This document shows, piece by piece, positions 26,727 through 34,949 of a stretch of 47,108 nt of DNA (the first letter of the stretch is position 1; every line of letters starts with the position of its first letter). The notes beneath the pieces were generated by a model, which saw only the letters and a program-made list of their open reading frames with translations, did not search any database and had not been told where the DNA came from. The translations under genes and the position numbers were made by a program. The stretch lies in the NCBI GenBank assembly GCA_003646025.1, contig QNDR01000006.1, positions 1-47,108 on the forward strand, in the 5' to 3' direction. This DNA is from Candidatus Fermentibacterota bacterium. Lineage in GTDB: Bacteria; Fermentibacterota; Fermentibacteria; Fermentibacterales; JCC-6.

Positions 26727-27070
26727 GAAAACAACTGGACAGTTTCAAACACGCTTTTCGTGGACTTGTCGTTCTGGTAAAAACCCAGAGAAACGGAAGA
26801 ATTCATCTTGTTTCCACCATTGTGGTTATTGCCCTGGGCTTTGTTCTTGACATCACCACCGTTCATTGGGCAATAATTTCTCTTGCCATCGGGGCGGTAT
26901 GGGCGGCTGAAGCCATTAATACAGGACTTGAATTCCTGGCAGACCGCGTGGCGCCGGAATGGCACGAACTGACCGGCAAAGCAAAAGATGTGGCTGCCGG
27001 TGGTGTTCTGGCTGCTTCAATTTCGGCGGCAGCCACAGGTTTCCTTATATTCCTCCCCTATATTTTATAA
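26720..27070 (+). CDS. dgkA: DgkA-family undecaprenol/diacylglycerol kinase
   Basis: This 116-residue protein has three membrane segments and the family signature EAINTGLEFLADR followed by GKAKDVAAGGVL. The Glu and Asn residues of the signature bind the catalytic metal and ATP. The soft-coded substrate is diacylglycerol in enterobacteria and undecaprenol in many Gram-positive members. Next to the PAP2 phosphatase, undecaprenol is plausible. The start overlaps the PAP2 stop by 7 bp. Confidence 0.9.
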   Translation: MVGKQLDSFKHAFRGLVVLVKTQRNGRIHLVSTIVVIALGFVLDITTVHWAIISLAIGAVWAAEAINTGLEFLADRVAPEWHELTGKAKDVAAGGVLAASISAAATGFLIFLPYIL

Positions 27071-27097
27071 AATTTACTGAAATTCCGGAGATGAAAA

Positions 27098-28357
27098 ATG
27101 CTTGACAGAAAACTATTAAGAAAAGAGCCTCAAACAGTGGCGGACGCCGCCACCGCGAAGAATGAAAAGATTGACATACAGCAGTGGCTCGATGCGGACA
27201 GATCAAAACGGGAGCTCATGCTTGAAATAGAAGCGCTCCGGAAACAAAGAAATACGCTTTCAAAGACAGTTTCAATAAAGAAGCGAAACGGAGAAGACGC
27301 TGAAGAGGAAATGCAGAAAAGCCGTAATACCGGGGCCGAGCTTGCCGATCTGGAGCAGAGGGTTTCTGAATTCAACTCCCGGCTATCTGAAATGGAATTG
27401 AGCTTCCCGAATATTCCCGACTCTGATGTTCCTGAAGGCACTGAAGATAACAATGTAATTGTGCGCTCGTGGGGTACCATTCCTGAATTCAGTTTCCAGC
27501 CAAAACCCCACTGGGATCTGATGAGCAAGGTTTTTCTGCCTGAAGCTGCCGGTAAGATAGCTGGCTCCAACTTTATTCTGTTCAGAGGATGGGCCGCCAG
27601 GCTTCAAAGAACCCTGATAAGCTGGATGCTGGATTACCACACACAGGCTGGAATGGATGAGGTATGGGCTCCTTTTGTGGCCCGGCCGGAATCCATGACT
27701 GCAACGGCTCAACTTCCAAAAATGGATGATGACATGTACAGGATAGGCCACGACAATCTCTACCTTGTCCCTACTGGAGAAGTGCCGATAACCAATCTTT
27801 ACAGAGACCGGCTTCTGGAAGAAACAGATCTTCCGGTAAGGCTTTGCGGCTACACTCCGTGTTTCAGAAGAGAAGCAGGCAGCTACGGGAAAGACAACAG
27901 AGGATTGAACAGGGTTCACCAGTTCGAAAAGGTGGAAATGGTCCGTCTTGAACACCCGGATCGGTCCGAAGAAGCCCATCTTGAACTTTTAAACCATGCA
28001 GCAGGAATGCTGGAGGTGCTCGATATCCCCTACAGAATTCTGCTTCTTGCCACTGGAGATCTCAGTTTTGCTGCCGCGAAATGCTACGATATTGAGATCT
28101 GGTCCGCAGGGCAGGAAAAATGGCTTGAGGTTTCATCTGTATCCAATTTCCGTGATTTCCAGGCCAGAAGAGGTAATATGAAATACAAACCGGCAGGTGG
28201 AGGAAAACCCAGGCTTGTCCACACGCTGAACGGTTCAGGGCTTGCACTCCCGAGATTGATAATATCCCTGGTGGAAAACGGTCAGCAACCCGATGGAACT
28301 ATCAGATTGCCGAAAATTATTGCTGAAAGAATGGGAACAGATGTAATCAAGCCGTAG
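27098..28357 (+). CDS. serS: serine--tRNA ligase
   Basis: This 419-residue class II synthetase has an N-terminal long coiled-coil arm (about residues 30-105) that grips the serine tRNA long variable arm. The core has PTGEVPITN, motif 2 CFRREAGSYGKDNRG, KVEMVRL and motif 3 LNGSGLALPRLIISLVENGQ. The length is normal. The ATG has GGAG about 7 nt upstream. It is the last gene of the plus-strand run, 27 bp behind dgkA, and its stop lies 3 bp from that of the convergent Wzz-like gene. There is no room for a separate terminator between them. Confidence 0.97.
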   Translation: MLDRKLLRKEPQTVADAATAKNEKIDIQQWLDADRSKRELMLEIEALRKQRNTLSKTVSIKKRNGEDAEEEMQKSRNTGAELADLEQRVSEFNSRLSEMELSFPNIPDSDVPEGTEDNNVIVRSWGTIPEFSFQPKPHWDLMSKVFLPEAAGKIAGSNFILFRGWAARLQRTLISWMLDYHTQAGMDEVWAPFVARPESMTATAQLPKMDDDMYRIGHDNLYLVPTGEVPITNLYRDRLLEETDLPVRLCGYTPCFRREAGSYGKDNRGLNRVHQFEKVEMVRLEHPDRSEEAHLELLNHAAGMLEVLDIPYRILLLATGDLSFAAAKCYDIEIWSAGQEKWLEVSSVSNFRDFQARRGNMKYKPAGGGKPRLVHTLNGSGLALPRLIISLVENGQQPDGTIRLPKIIAERMGTDVIKP

Positions 28358-28360
28358 TGA

Positions 28361-29587
28361 TTACTTTTTCCTTCTGAAATCGTTCCTTATATCCTGCTTC
28401 ATGTTGTTCCATTTATTCCAGGTCTCGGGATTCTCAACTTTGAGTTCGTACCACTTCTCCCGGGAATACAGGAAAACAACCAGAATAATTGATGTAATAA
28501 TGAACAATTCTATCCAGATATAGAGCCGTTTGGGTTTGCTCTTCCATCCAGGATGCATGGGAGGATCGAGGATTCTCAGTGAGCTTGTGATGCTTGATTC
28601 CTGAATCAGCGCCTGCTGTACCTGAAGTTCAAGGGCTGTGGTCATCTTCAACTGCATCTCAAAATCTGTTTGAAGCCTTGCATACTCTATCATCGCCGGT
28701 GGAAGGTTACTCAACCCTATTCCCATATCAACACTGCCTGAAGACGACCCGCTCTCTATCAGGTCGATTGACTGTCGAAGTGCTTCTGCTGTTGCGTCCA
28801 GTTCAAGAATCTGCGCTGTTGTTCCCGATCTTATTCCATTTCTTACAGCGCTGGCCATCATGGTAGTTTCTATGTATCTGCCCTTCATTTCAGCAAGAAC
28901 GGCCATAACCTGCGACAGCTCTTCGTTGGGCATAATTGTACCGTACTCATCTTCGAAACGAAGCATTTCTTCAGTGGTTCTTTCCAACTCGGCTCTGGCC
29001 ACAGCAAGCTGGTTTTCTGTACTTTCCCGACTGGTTCTGTACCTCGCGAGCGTTATGCTGGTGTTTATACTGTCCAGAAGAGAAACAACCTGTTCGGACA
29101 CCTCCACGGAATACATAGGATTTCCTGTGGTTACATCTATCTTTATAAAACCGGAAGATGTAACTGTCGCGGAGTAGTTCTTTCTGAAACGCTTCCTGGC
29201 AAGATACATAGCGACTTCAGGCTGTGTTGCGTACCTTTTTGTGAAACCTGCGCTGTCTATGTAGGCTGTACTGAGGATAACCTGATCAATCAGTGTTCTG
29301 CTGTTAAGAATATCTGAGTAGACATCTGCAAGAGTTGTCATTAGAGGAAGAGAGTATCCCATGCCTCCGCTGAAAAAACCGGCAAATTCTCCCAGGGAAA
29401 GACCACCAAGACTTAAGGCGGAAGAGGCCTGTTCCTCTGGGGGAAGGATTACCGTTGTAACCGTGTATTTGTTAGACAGAAGATAGCTTCCTCCCACAGT
29501 TAGAATCATCACAATGGTGAGAACTTTGATGATGAAGCGTCTGTTCTTCAGCAGAATGTATATCAGATTATTGGGTGTATCGCTCAT
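28361..29587 (-). CDS. Wzz-like polysaccharide copolymerase / chain-length protein
   Basis: This 408-residue protein has an N-terminal membrane segment (about 18-38), then a Wzz domain with YTVTTVILPPEEQASS. A long periplasmic coiled-coil region lies near residues 195-300, and the C-terminal segment PPMHPGWKSKPKRLYI precedes the second membrane helix, as in Wzz/GumC/ExoP proteins. It has no cytoplasmic tyrosine kinase domain. The role is to set chain length and couple polymerisation to export. The ATG has GGGGAAGA upstream. It is the last gene of the c-di-GMP riboswitch operon, 8 bp after the Wza-like gene. Confidence 0.88.
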   Translation of the reverse strand: MSDTPNNLIYILLKNRRFIIKVLTIVMILTVGGSYLLSNKYTVTTVILPPEEQASSALSLGGLSLGEFAGFFSGGMGYSLPLMTTLADVYSDILNSRTLIDQVILSTAYIDSAGFTKRYATQPEVAMYLARKRFRKNYSATVTSSGFIKIDVTTGNPMYSVEVSEQVVSLLDSINTSITLARYRTSRESTENQLAVARAELERTTEEMLRFEDEYGTIMPNEELSQVMAVLAEMKGRYIETTMMASAVRNGIRSGTTAQILELDATAEALRQSIDLIESGSSSGSVDMGIGLSNLPPAMIEYARLQTDFEMQLKMTTALELQVQQALIQESSITSSLRILDPPMHPGWKSKPKRLYIWIELFIITSIILVVFLYSREKWYELKVENPETWNKWNNMKQDIRNDFRRKK

Positions 29588-29595
29588 TCTTCCCC

Positions 29596-30795
29596 TTAGT
29601 TACTGAATATGCTCTGGTAAGCAATCACAATCGAGGCAAGTCCCGTAAGAATTACAAGGTAATCTTCCCAGAATTTTACAGGAACTCTTGGTACTTCAAC
29701 CGTAGACCCTGGCAACACCACATCTGTCAGCTCGGCATTGTATCTTTCTCCATCCGCCAGCTGCAGCTTAACACCGCCGCGCCTGGCAAGCGTTGTAAAT
29801 CCCCCGGCCATACCTATATAGTAATTCACTGTCATTCCAGGAGAGTAGGCAACCGGCGCAGCCAGAACAACCTCTCCCGTAACATTGATAAAAGACGGTG
29901 ATGCGGGAACAACCACCCTGTCCCCCGGCTGCAGCAGAACAGGAGATGCTGCACCCTGCATGCTGAATGGAATCTGCGTCGCGATTGTATCGTCGTACAC
30001 ACGATACACATAGCATTCAGCAAGATCGGCTGTTCTCGCTATTCCCCCAAATCTTACCAGTGCTTCTCTTGCACTCTCTCCGGGGATGTATTCTGTAACA
30101 AGACGGTTTGTTCCCACAGTTCCTGCTCCTGCTTCAGGAGACAAAGCTCCCTCAATAGTTATGGTTGACGCGGCAACAGGAACATGAATTCTCGTGTCTC
30201 TTCGCAGCAGGGGGTTTGCATTCAGATTCCCATCTGTGGTAAAACTGTTGAGGTTGTACACCGTGGAATCTCCGTCAAGACTGACAACAAGAATTTGTGA
30301 CGCAGCTCCTGTGCAAGCGATGCCTCCAGCCATTTCTATGGCCTCCGTAAGCCTGGTCAGACCATTGACCGTAACAATCCCCGGGATTCCAACCTGCCCT
30401 GTAACAGGAACTTGAAAAGAGGCAGATCGCGCAAGCCCTGAACTTACTCTCAAACCTCTGTAGTGATAAGAAAACAGGTCAGATATAGTGCTTTGGAGCT
30501 CTTGAAGACTCATACCGTAGGTATCGATCCCAGGCATTGCCGGAATATTCAGAACACCATCGAGACTCACCGGTACAGAAACAACAGAAACAGCACTACT
30601 GACTCCGGAGAACGGAACACCCCCCGGGAAAGACAGCCAGATCTCGTCACCGGGGTTAACCATGTACTCTGCAGGATCAAAGTAATCTGCCGGTATCAGC
30701 ACAACTTCCGAACTTTCAAACAAACCCTCTGCACCCTCAGCCGCAACTGCAGGCACAGCACAGAGAAAAACTGAAATCAAGCCTGTAAGCAGCAT
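29596..30795 (-). CDS. Wza-like polysaccharide export protein with SLBB domains
   Basis: This protein has 400 residues from the ATG at 30795, which has AAAGGAGG upstream; the frame extends to 30906 without support. A Sec signal (MLLTGLISVFLCAVPAVAAE) is followed by the polysaccharide-export domain (YMVNPGDEIWLSFPGG). SLBB-type units follow at VPVTGQVGIPGIVTV, ITIEGALSPEAG and INVTGEVVLAAPVAYSPG. A C-terminal hydrophobic helix (VILTGLASIVIAYQSIF) is the likely outer-membrane-spanning segment. There is no clear lipobox. It should form the outer-membrane export channel working with the Wzz-like protein. Confidence 0.9.
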   Translation of the reverse strand: MLLTGLISVFLCAVPAVAAEGAEGLFESSEVVLIPADYFDPAEYMVNPGDEIWLSFPGGVPFSGVSSAVSVVSVPVSLDGVLNIPAMPGIDTYGMSLQELQSTISDLFSYHYRGLRVSSGLARSASFQVPVTGQVGIPGIVTVNGLTRLTEAIEMAGGIACTGAASQILVVSLDGDSTVYNLNSFTTDGNLNANPLLRRDTRIHVPVAASTITIEGALSPEAGAGTVGTNRLVTEYIPGESAREALVRFGGIARTADLAECYVYRVYDDTIATQIPFSMQGAASPVLLQPGDRVVVPASPSFINVTGEVVLAAPVAYSPGMTVNYYIGMAGGFTTLARRGGVKLQLADGERYNAELTDVVLPGSTVEVPRVPVKFWEDYLVILTGLASIVIAYQSIFSN

Positions 30796-30827
30796 CTGGA
30801 AATCCTCCTTTAGCAACAGCATCAACT

Positions 30828-31946
30828 TTACCTTGCGCTGTGATCCCAAACTGAAACGGCCTGGGAGGTTACAGCTTTGATCACTCCAGAAAGCGATGCT
30901 ATGCACATCAGCCAGAAAAAATAAGGCAATCGCAGGAATGATGGCATTCTGTGACCCGCAAACCTTCCGGCAAGAGCGATAATATTAAAAACAGTTACAC
31001 TGATGAACAGAATATTCAGGGGGGAGTCGTACACTGCAAGAAGAATCCCCGCAGCTGTGGCAACAATGGCAAACACTCCCATGTTCCATCTCAGTATTTT
31101 GTGAACAGCAAGCTGAAGAGCTAGACCGTACTTCCCTGCTTTAACAGCCTTCCCGAACAGCGAGAAAGCTGATCCAATCATCCAGCTCACGATTCGAACA
31201 AGACGGTGGTACTGAATAGAGTTCTCGGGAGTTGGCTCGGCGGCAACAGCCTGTGGATTGTAAAGGCACGAGTAGCCCTGAATGCGGGCAGATACCGCTG
31301 TTTCGAAATCATCTGCTCTTGCGGGGTTGGCGGGGCTGTACAGATTTTTTCTAACAGCAAATACAGCTCCTGTGGCGCCAAGCACAGCGCCTATGCGACT
31401 GCCAAGCGCTTTCAATGTTCGTTCGTAACGCCAGTAGATCGATTCACAGGTAACGGAATCCAGACTGTTCTGTTTGGAACCGTCAACACACCCCACGCCG
31501 GGATCGGCAAAGGGCTCAACCAGTTCTCTCACGGTATTCGGTGAGAACTGAGTGTTCGCATCTGTAAACACGAGAATCTCACCTTTTGCAAACTCTGAAA
31601 GTTTCGCCATAACAGCCGACTTTCCCATGCGCTTATCGAATCTGAAATATCGGACACCACGGTCTGCAAATGATTTGATAATTTCATCTGTTCTATCAGT
31701 AGACATATCAGAAGCGACAAGAACCTCAAATCTTTCCTTCGGGTAATCCTGAGAAAGAAGGTTCTGTATCCTTTCCTCTATGCACTTCTCCTCATTACGA
31801 GCCGCAACCATCACAGTCACCAGGGGATACTCCCTGTAGGAGTGCCCGTTCCCGCGGGGAAACAGAAGCCCCATAAGAAATATAAACGCCGGATAGAACA
31901 CCATGGGCAACAGAATCATACCCACGCACACCCAGAACAGTACCAC
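30828..31946 (-). CDS. membrane-bound family 2 glycosyltransferase
   Basis: This 372-residue protein has one N-terminal membrane helix. Its GT-A domain has VTVMVAARNEE, VASDMSTDRTDEI, FTDANTQFSPNTV and ADDFETAVSARIQG, followed by four C-terminal membrane helices. This resembles processive polysaccharide synthases, though the QxxRW motif is not intact. The GTG at 31946 has only a weak upstream sequence. A strong GGAGGGAG lies about 20 nt upstream, so translation may begin a few codons earlier at an unusual codon (the in-frame CTG at 31961). It lies in the riboswitch-controlled operon. Confidence 0.86.
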   Translation of the reverse strand: MVLFWVCVGMILLPMVFYPAFIFLMGLLFPRGNGHSYREYPLVTVMVAARNEEKCIEERIQNLLSQDYPKERFEVLVASDMSTDRTDEIIKSFADRGVRYFRFDKRMGKSAVMAKLSEFAKGEILVFTDANTQFSPNTVRELVEPFADPGVGCVDGSKQNSLDSVTCESIYWRYERTLKALGSRIGAVLGATGAVFAVRKNLYSPANPARADDFETAVSARIQGYSCLYNPQAVAAEPTPENSIQYHRLVRIVSWMIGSAFSLFGKAVKAGKYGLALQLAVHKILRWNMGVFAIVATAAGILLAVYDSPLNILFISVTVFNIIALAGRFAGHRMPSFLRLPYFFWLMCIASLSGVIKAVTSQAVSVWDHSAR

Positions 31947-31999
31947 TAGAACGCTTACCAGAACAACTCCCTCCTGATGAAAACATTGAGCATTTATAG

Positions 32000-33466
32000 T
32001 TAATCCGCTTCTTTACCGCAACAAGGATATGCCACACTGATAAGAAGACCAAAAACAAGCCAGAAGAATGCTCCGGTCTGCGGCCACTGAGTAAGATTAT
32101 CAACGGCCTGATGGACTCCGAAGGCAGCAACTCCGGAAATCATTCCCATCCCCAGTGATTTATCACTTCCAGATCGCAACAACTTGATCGAAGTGACAAC
32201 AACAGCGGCAATCAAAAGAACAAGAGACAGAGCAGAGAAAAGCCCTCCCTTATAGGGCATTTCAAGAATCAGACTGTTGAGCCCGCCAAACCTGTTGATT
32301 TTGTTGATGCTGTCCTCGTGCCTGACTTCCCAGAAAGAGTACAACGACGTTCTGCCGTGAAAAAACTCCTCGCTGCCCCAGCCAACACCTACTGCAGGTG
32401 AATTGACAATGCCGTTTACAAACCCTTTGTAACTGGTGTATCTGTGGAGAAGACTGGTATCCATTATCAACGACCTCGTGTCACCAAAAACTGTAAGCTG
32501 CCTCTTGAACTCATCAGCATTGGCCAGAAGAACAACGGCGAAGAGGATAAGAGTAGTGACTGGCACCCATATCTTTTTTCTGTTCCGATAGACAAGAAAC
32601 ACGAAACAAGCAAGTGTAACTGTTAAAAATCCTCCTCTGGAAAATGTGTACAGAACATTTTGAATTCCCAGAAGAACTGCTGCAAATGCTGTTATTTTCC
32701 AGATTTTTTTCCTGAAGCGGAACATCGCGGCCAGAATTGTTGGAACAAGCAGCTCCAGAACACCTGAATAAGAATTGGGACCTCCGGCGATTGTGGAATA
32801 AACTCTGCCTGCAAGATCATAACCGGACGCCTGTTCCCCTGATGTGTCAAGGTTTCCAGCATTGTACTGGTATATACCGAATACAGACATTACAATAAGC
32901 ATGAGAGTAAGAGTTTTCAGAATCCGTACAAGCCATTCTCCTCTACCGTACCAGTCGTAAATCAGTGGGATAATTGACGCTGCAATAAACAACTTGCTGG
33001 CTTCCCGAAGAGTATTGCTCACAAGGCTGTTGTGGTAATGAAGGGAAACAAACGCTGAAGCTACCTGCGCCAGAAATGCGGCCAGCAGGATATAAACGGG
33101 TACCGGGAAACGTGGAAAGCTCCTGTATCCCGCAATTTTAACAATGAAGTAAAGCAGGGCTGCAGCAAGCACTGCCATGGTGGCAACGGCTGTATAAAAG
33201 GAGCCAAATTCGTAAGTACGGTTTCCGAATGTTATCGCAACAGGCAGAAGCAGCAGCCAGCTGCGTGGATCTGAGACATGATACACAGCAATGAATAGCA
33301 GAGGAATACCTACGAAAATCAGGTGTACTATTTTAGGAAAATTCATGTAGAGGTGGAAATAGAAAAGCGTAAGACCCAGAACAAGCATCCAGGTACGCCA
33401 GGAAGACTTGTAGGCCTCCAAACCCCTGCGGTACTCACCTGCCGAAACACTGCTCAATGTATACAC
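32000..33466 (-). CDS. O-antigen ligase/polymerase (Wzy-like) membrane protein
   Basis: This 488-residue protein has about 12 membrane helices and the large periplasmic loop typical of the Wzy_C family. The loop holds FGDTRSLIMDTSLLHRYTSY, then VGVGWGSEEFFHG, and carries the conserved Arg and His residues. A GGFLTVTLACFVF helix follows a TFSRGG motif characteristic of this family. It would polymerise or ligate the exported repeat units on the periplasmic face. The start is GTG 33466 or TTG 33457, the latter with GGGGTG in front. It is the second gene of the operon behind the tandem riboswitches. Confidence 0.87.
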   Translation of the reverse strand: MYTLSSVSAGEYRRGLEAYKSSWRTWMLVLGLTLFYFHLYMNFPKIVHLIFVGIPLLFIAVYHVSDPRSWLLLLPVAITFGNRTYEFGSFYTAVATMAVLAAALLYFIVKIAGYRSFPRFPVPVYILLAAFLAQVASAFVSLHYHNSLVSNTLREASKLFIAASIIPLIYDWYGRGEWLVRILKTLTLMLIVMSVFGIYQYNAGNLDTSGEQASGYDLAGRVYSTIAGGPNSYSGVLELLVPTILAAMFRFRKKIWKITAFAAVLLGIQNVLYTFSRGGFLTVTLACFVFLVYRNRKKIWVPVTTLILFAVVLLANADEFKRQLTVFGDTRSLIMDTSLLHRYTSYKGFVNGIVNSPAVGVGWGSEEFFHGRTSLYSFWEVRHEDSINKINRFGGLNSLILEMPYKGGLFSALSLVLLIAAVVVTSIKLLRSGSDKSLGMGMISGVAAFGVHQAVDNLTQWPQTGAFFWLVFGLLISVAYPCCGKEAD

Positions 33467-33532
33467 CCCGGTTACTCTAAATTTCAGACCCCGGCCAAAG
33501 AGCGGTAAGACTCTTCAGCCGGAGTCTTCGGC

Positions 33533-33805
33533 TCAGTTCTGACCGGCTATCATGATGCCCGGTTCCTTTGAATCACAGCTCCTTGTAAAGGCGATAAGCC
33601 TTCCAGCAAGAGCTTCACGAGAGTGGGGGTTTCTCTCAACGGCTTTTTCGTAAAGAAGAAGCGCAACATCAAAGTCTCCACTTTCCATGGCGGTTCCGGC
33701 AACAGCCAGATACGCCTCGGAAGTAGACGGAACAACAGTCTCCGTTACTGAAGCCAGTAGAACTGCGGGAAGAAGTAACGCTGCAATCACTACAGCCATC
33801 TTCAT
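33533..33805 (-). CDS. small secreted TPR-like protein, first gene of the EPS operon
   Basis: This 90-residue protein has a clear Sec signal (MKMAVVIAALLLPAVLLAS). One TPR-type repeat follows, AYLAVAGTAMESGDFDVALL then YEKAVERNPHSREALAG, and then a short tail with a single cysteine. The ATG follows GGAGG at 7 nt, directly downstream of a 7-bp hairpin and the tandem riboswitches, so its translation is the probable regulated step. Periplasmic TPR proteins assist polysaccharide export in several systems (AlgK, PgaA), but this one is far shorter. A scaffolding role is only inferred. Confidence 0.68.
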   Translation of the reverse strand: MKMAVVIAALLLPAVLLASVTETVVPSTSEAYLAVAGTAMESGDFDVALLLYEKAVERNPHSREALAGRLIAFTRSCDSKEPGIMIAGQN

Positions 33806-33822
33806 CAGAGCACCTCCAAATC

Positions 33823-33839
33823 CTCTGCCAGAGGCAGAG
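33823..33839 (-). promoter_or_regulatory. hairpin between riboswitches and ribosome binding site
   Basis: CTCTGCC (minus strand 33839-33833) pairs perfectly with GGCAGAG (33829-33823) around a 3-nt loop, 7 nt before the GGAGG of the small TPR-like gene. There is no U tract, so it is a candidate expression platform acting on translation rather than a terminator. Confidence 0.55.
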
Positions 33840-33844
33840 CGTCA

Positions 33845-33915
33845 GGCAACCCGGCCATCCTTCCACAAAGGGTTAGGACCCGTGGCTTTGCGTCCCGGAA
33901 TCTCTTCCGGTTTGC
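33845..33915 (-). promoter_or_regulatory. c-di-GMP-I (GEMM) riboswitch, gene-proximal copy
   Basis: Read on the minus strand, this copy starts GCAAACC and forms the hairpin CCGGAA-GAGA-TTCCGG with a GNRA tetraloop. It continues with the hallmark GACGCAAAGCC, then GGGTCCTAACC and GGAAGGATGGCC (the second helix with a tetraloop-receptor-like CCTAA/GG element). It closes with GGGTTGCC, which pairs back to the start. These are the conserved elements of the GEMM-I class that binds cyclic di-GMP. It differs from the upstream copy mainly in the tip of the second helix. Confidence 0.92.
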
Positions 33916-33924
33916 GTTTACAAC

Positions 33925-34006
33925 GGCAACCCGGCCATCCTTCCTGTTCCCCCTGAACAAGCTAGGACCCGTCGGCTTTGCGCCCCGGAATCTCTTCCGG
34001 TTTGCC
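33925..34006 (-). promoter_or_regulatory. c-di-GMP-I (GEMM) riboswitch, promoter-proximal copy
   Basis: This complete second aptamer reads GGCAAACC at its 5' end, then CCGGAA-GAGA-TTCCGG with a GNRA loop, then GGCGCAAAGCCGACGGGTCC. The second helix is capped by CTTGTTC/GAACAGG, and GGATGGCCGGGTTGCC pairs with the start. Only 9 nt separate it from the gene-proximal copy. The leader begins just after the PHP gene, whose stop is at 34050. A TATAAA-like -10 candidate lies at 34043-34038, but no good -35 is visible. Confidence 0.92.
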
Positions 34007-34049
34007 AGACGGTACTCAACCGCCCGCGTTAGTATGCTTTATATCCGGC

Positions 34050-34859
34050 TCAGAGTAAAGGGGCGGGAGTGTATTCCCCATCTTCAAATGTTCCGCAACT
34101 GACTAGCCCACAAGAAGTAACAAGAGACCGCCCGAGAGATAGTCCAAAAAATGCATTCTCTTTTCTGTGGGTATCTGAACCAACGGTAATACGCCTTCCT
34201 CCAAGAGATGAGTAAAGCCTTAGAACGGCCGCTGTTGGATAAGTGGTTTTCTCCGGTCTTCGAAGCCCTGCTGTGTTCACCTCAAAAGCAATCCCACGAC
34301 TGATCATGGTCTGCAAAATTTTCTTCAGCAGTGAAGGAAACAGAATTGTTTCATCAAGATCCGTAGAGAATCCGGCTCTGGCCATACCTCTTCGGAAAAT
34401 ACCCATGTGGGCTATGATGTTGATATCGGTGTTCTGCACAATTGCAAGTATGCCTCGGTAGTACTCCTCAACCAGCTCAATAGCGTTGCCTGTCTGAAAT
34501 GCCTTTTCATCCAGAACGAGCCTGTTTTCAACCCAGTGCAGAGCTCCTGTGATAAAATCGTACCTGCTGCGGGTAAACACCCGCTCAGCCTGCTGCATAT
34601 ACAGATGAGGCTCTCCTATTTCAAGTCCTCTGAGTACCTGAATTTCTGAAGAATCCGCAAGGTCAAGCTCCTTCATGTAGTCTGCTTCAGAAAATCCGCC
34701 GTAGCAATGGTCTTCCGGGTTCAAATCCAGATGAGCCACAAATCCTATTGTTCTTAAGCCGGCGTCACTGCCCATACGGCAAAGATCAACAGCTGGAACA
34801 TCGGCATCCGGTGATGATGCCGTGTGAACATGCATATCAGATGACGAATCCATAGACAC
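34050..34859 (-). CDS. PHP-domain phosphoesterase (histidinol-phosphatase-like)
   Basis: This protein has 269 residues. Metal-binding PHP motifs are DMHVHTASSPD near the N terminus, GFVAHLDLN, a Glu in LRGLEIGEP, ALHWVEN, NIIAHMG and the final GSDTHRKENAFFG. The order matches HisK-type histidinol phosphatases, but PHP relatives act on many phosphoesters. No histidine biosynthesis gene is nearby, so the substrate is left open. The start is GTG 34859 or ATG 34853, neither with a strong ribosome binding site. It ends 44 bp before the tandem riboswitches. Confidence 0.85.
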   Translation of the reverse strand: MSMDSSSDMHVHTASSPDADVPAVDLCRMGSDAGLRTIGFVAHLDLNPEDHCYGGFSEADYMKELDLADSSEIQVLRGLEIGEPHLYMQQAERVFTRSRYDFITGALHWVENRLVLDEKAFQTGNAIELVEEYYRGILAIVQNTDINIIAHMGIFRRGMARAGFSTDLDETILFPSLLKKILQTMISRGIAFEVNTAGLRRPEKTTYPTAAVLRLYSSLGGRRITVGSDTHRKENAFFGLSLGRSLVTSCGLVSCGTFEDGEYTPAPLL

Positions 34860-34949
34860 CGCACTTTCGGCAGGTAGCTGCCTGCTTCCGCGCAGAAGAA
34901 GGGGCGATGGTTCACTGCCACCGCCCGGCCTCCCTCTGCGTAAAGAGAA

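Noticed and set aside
27071-27097. Possible T-box or other leader upstream of serS
   Set aside because: Only 27 bp separate it from the upstream gene, too short for any such element.
33841-34010. Near-identical direct repeats first read as a mobile-element remnant or duplicated terminator
   Set aside because: On the minus strand each copy shows the full conserved GEMM-I core and compensating pairs, so they are tandem riboswitches.
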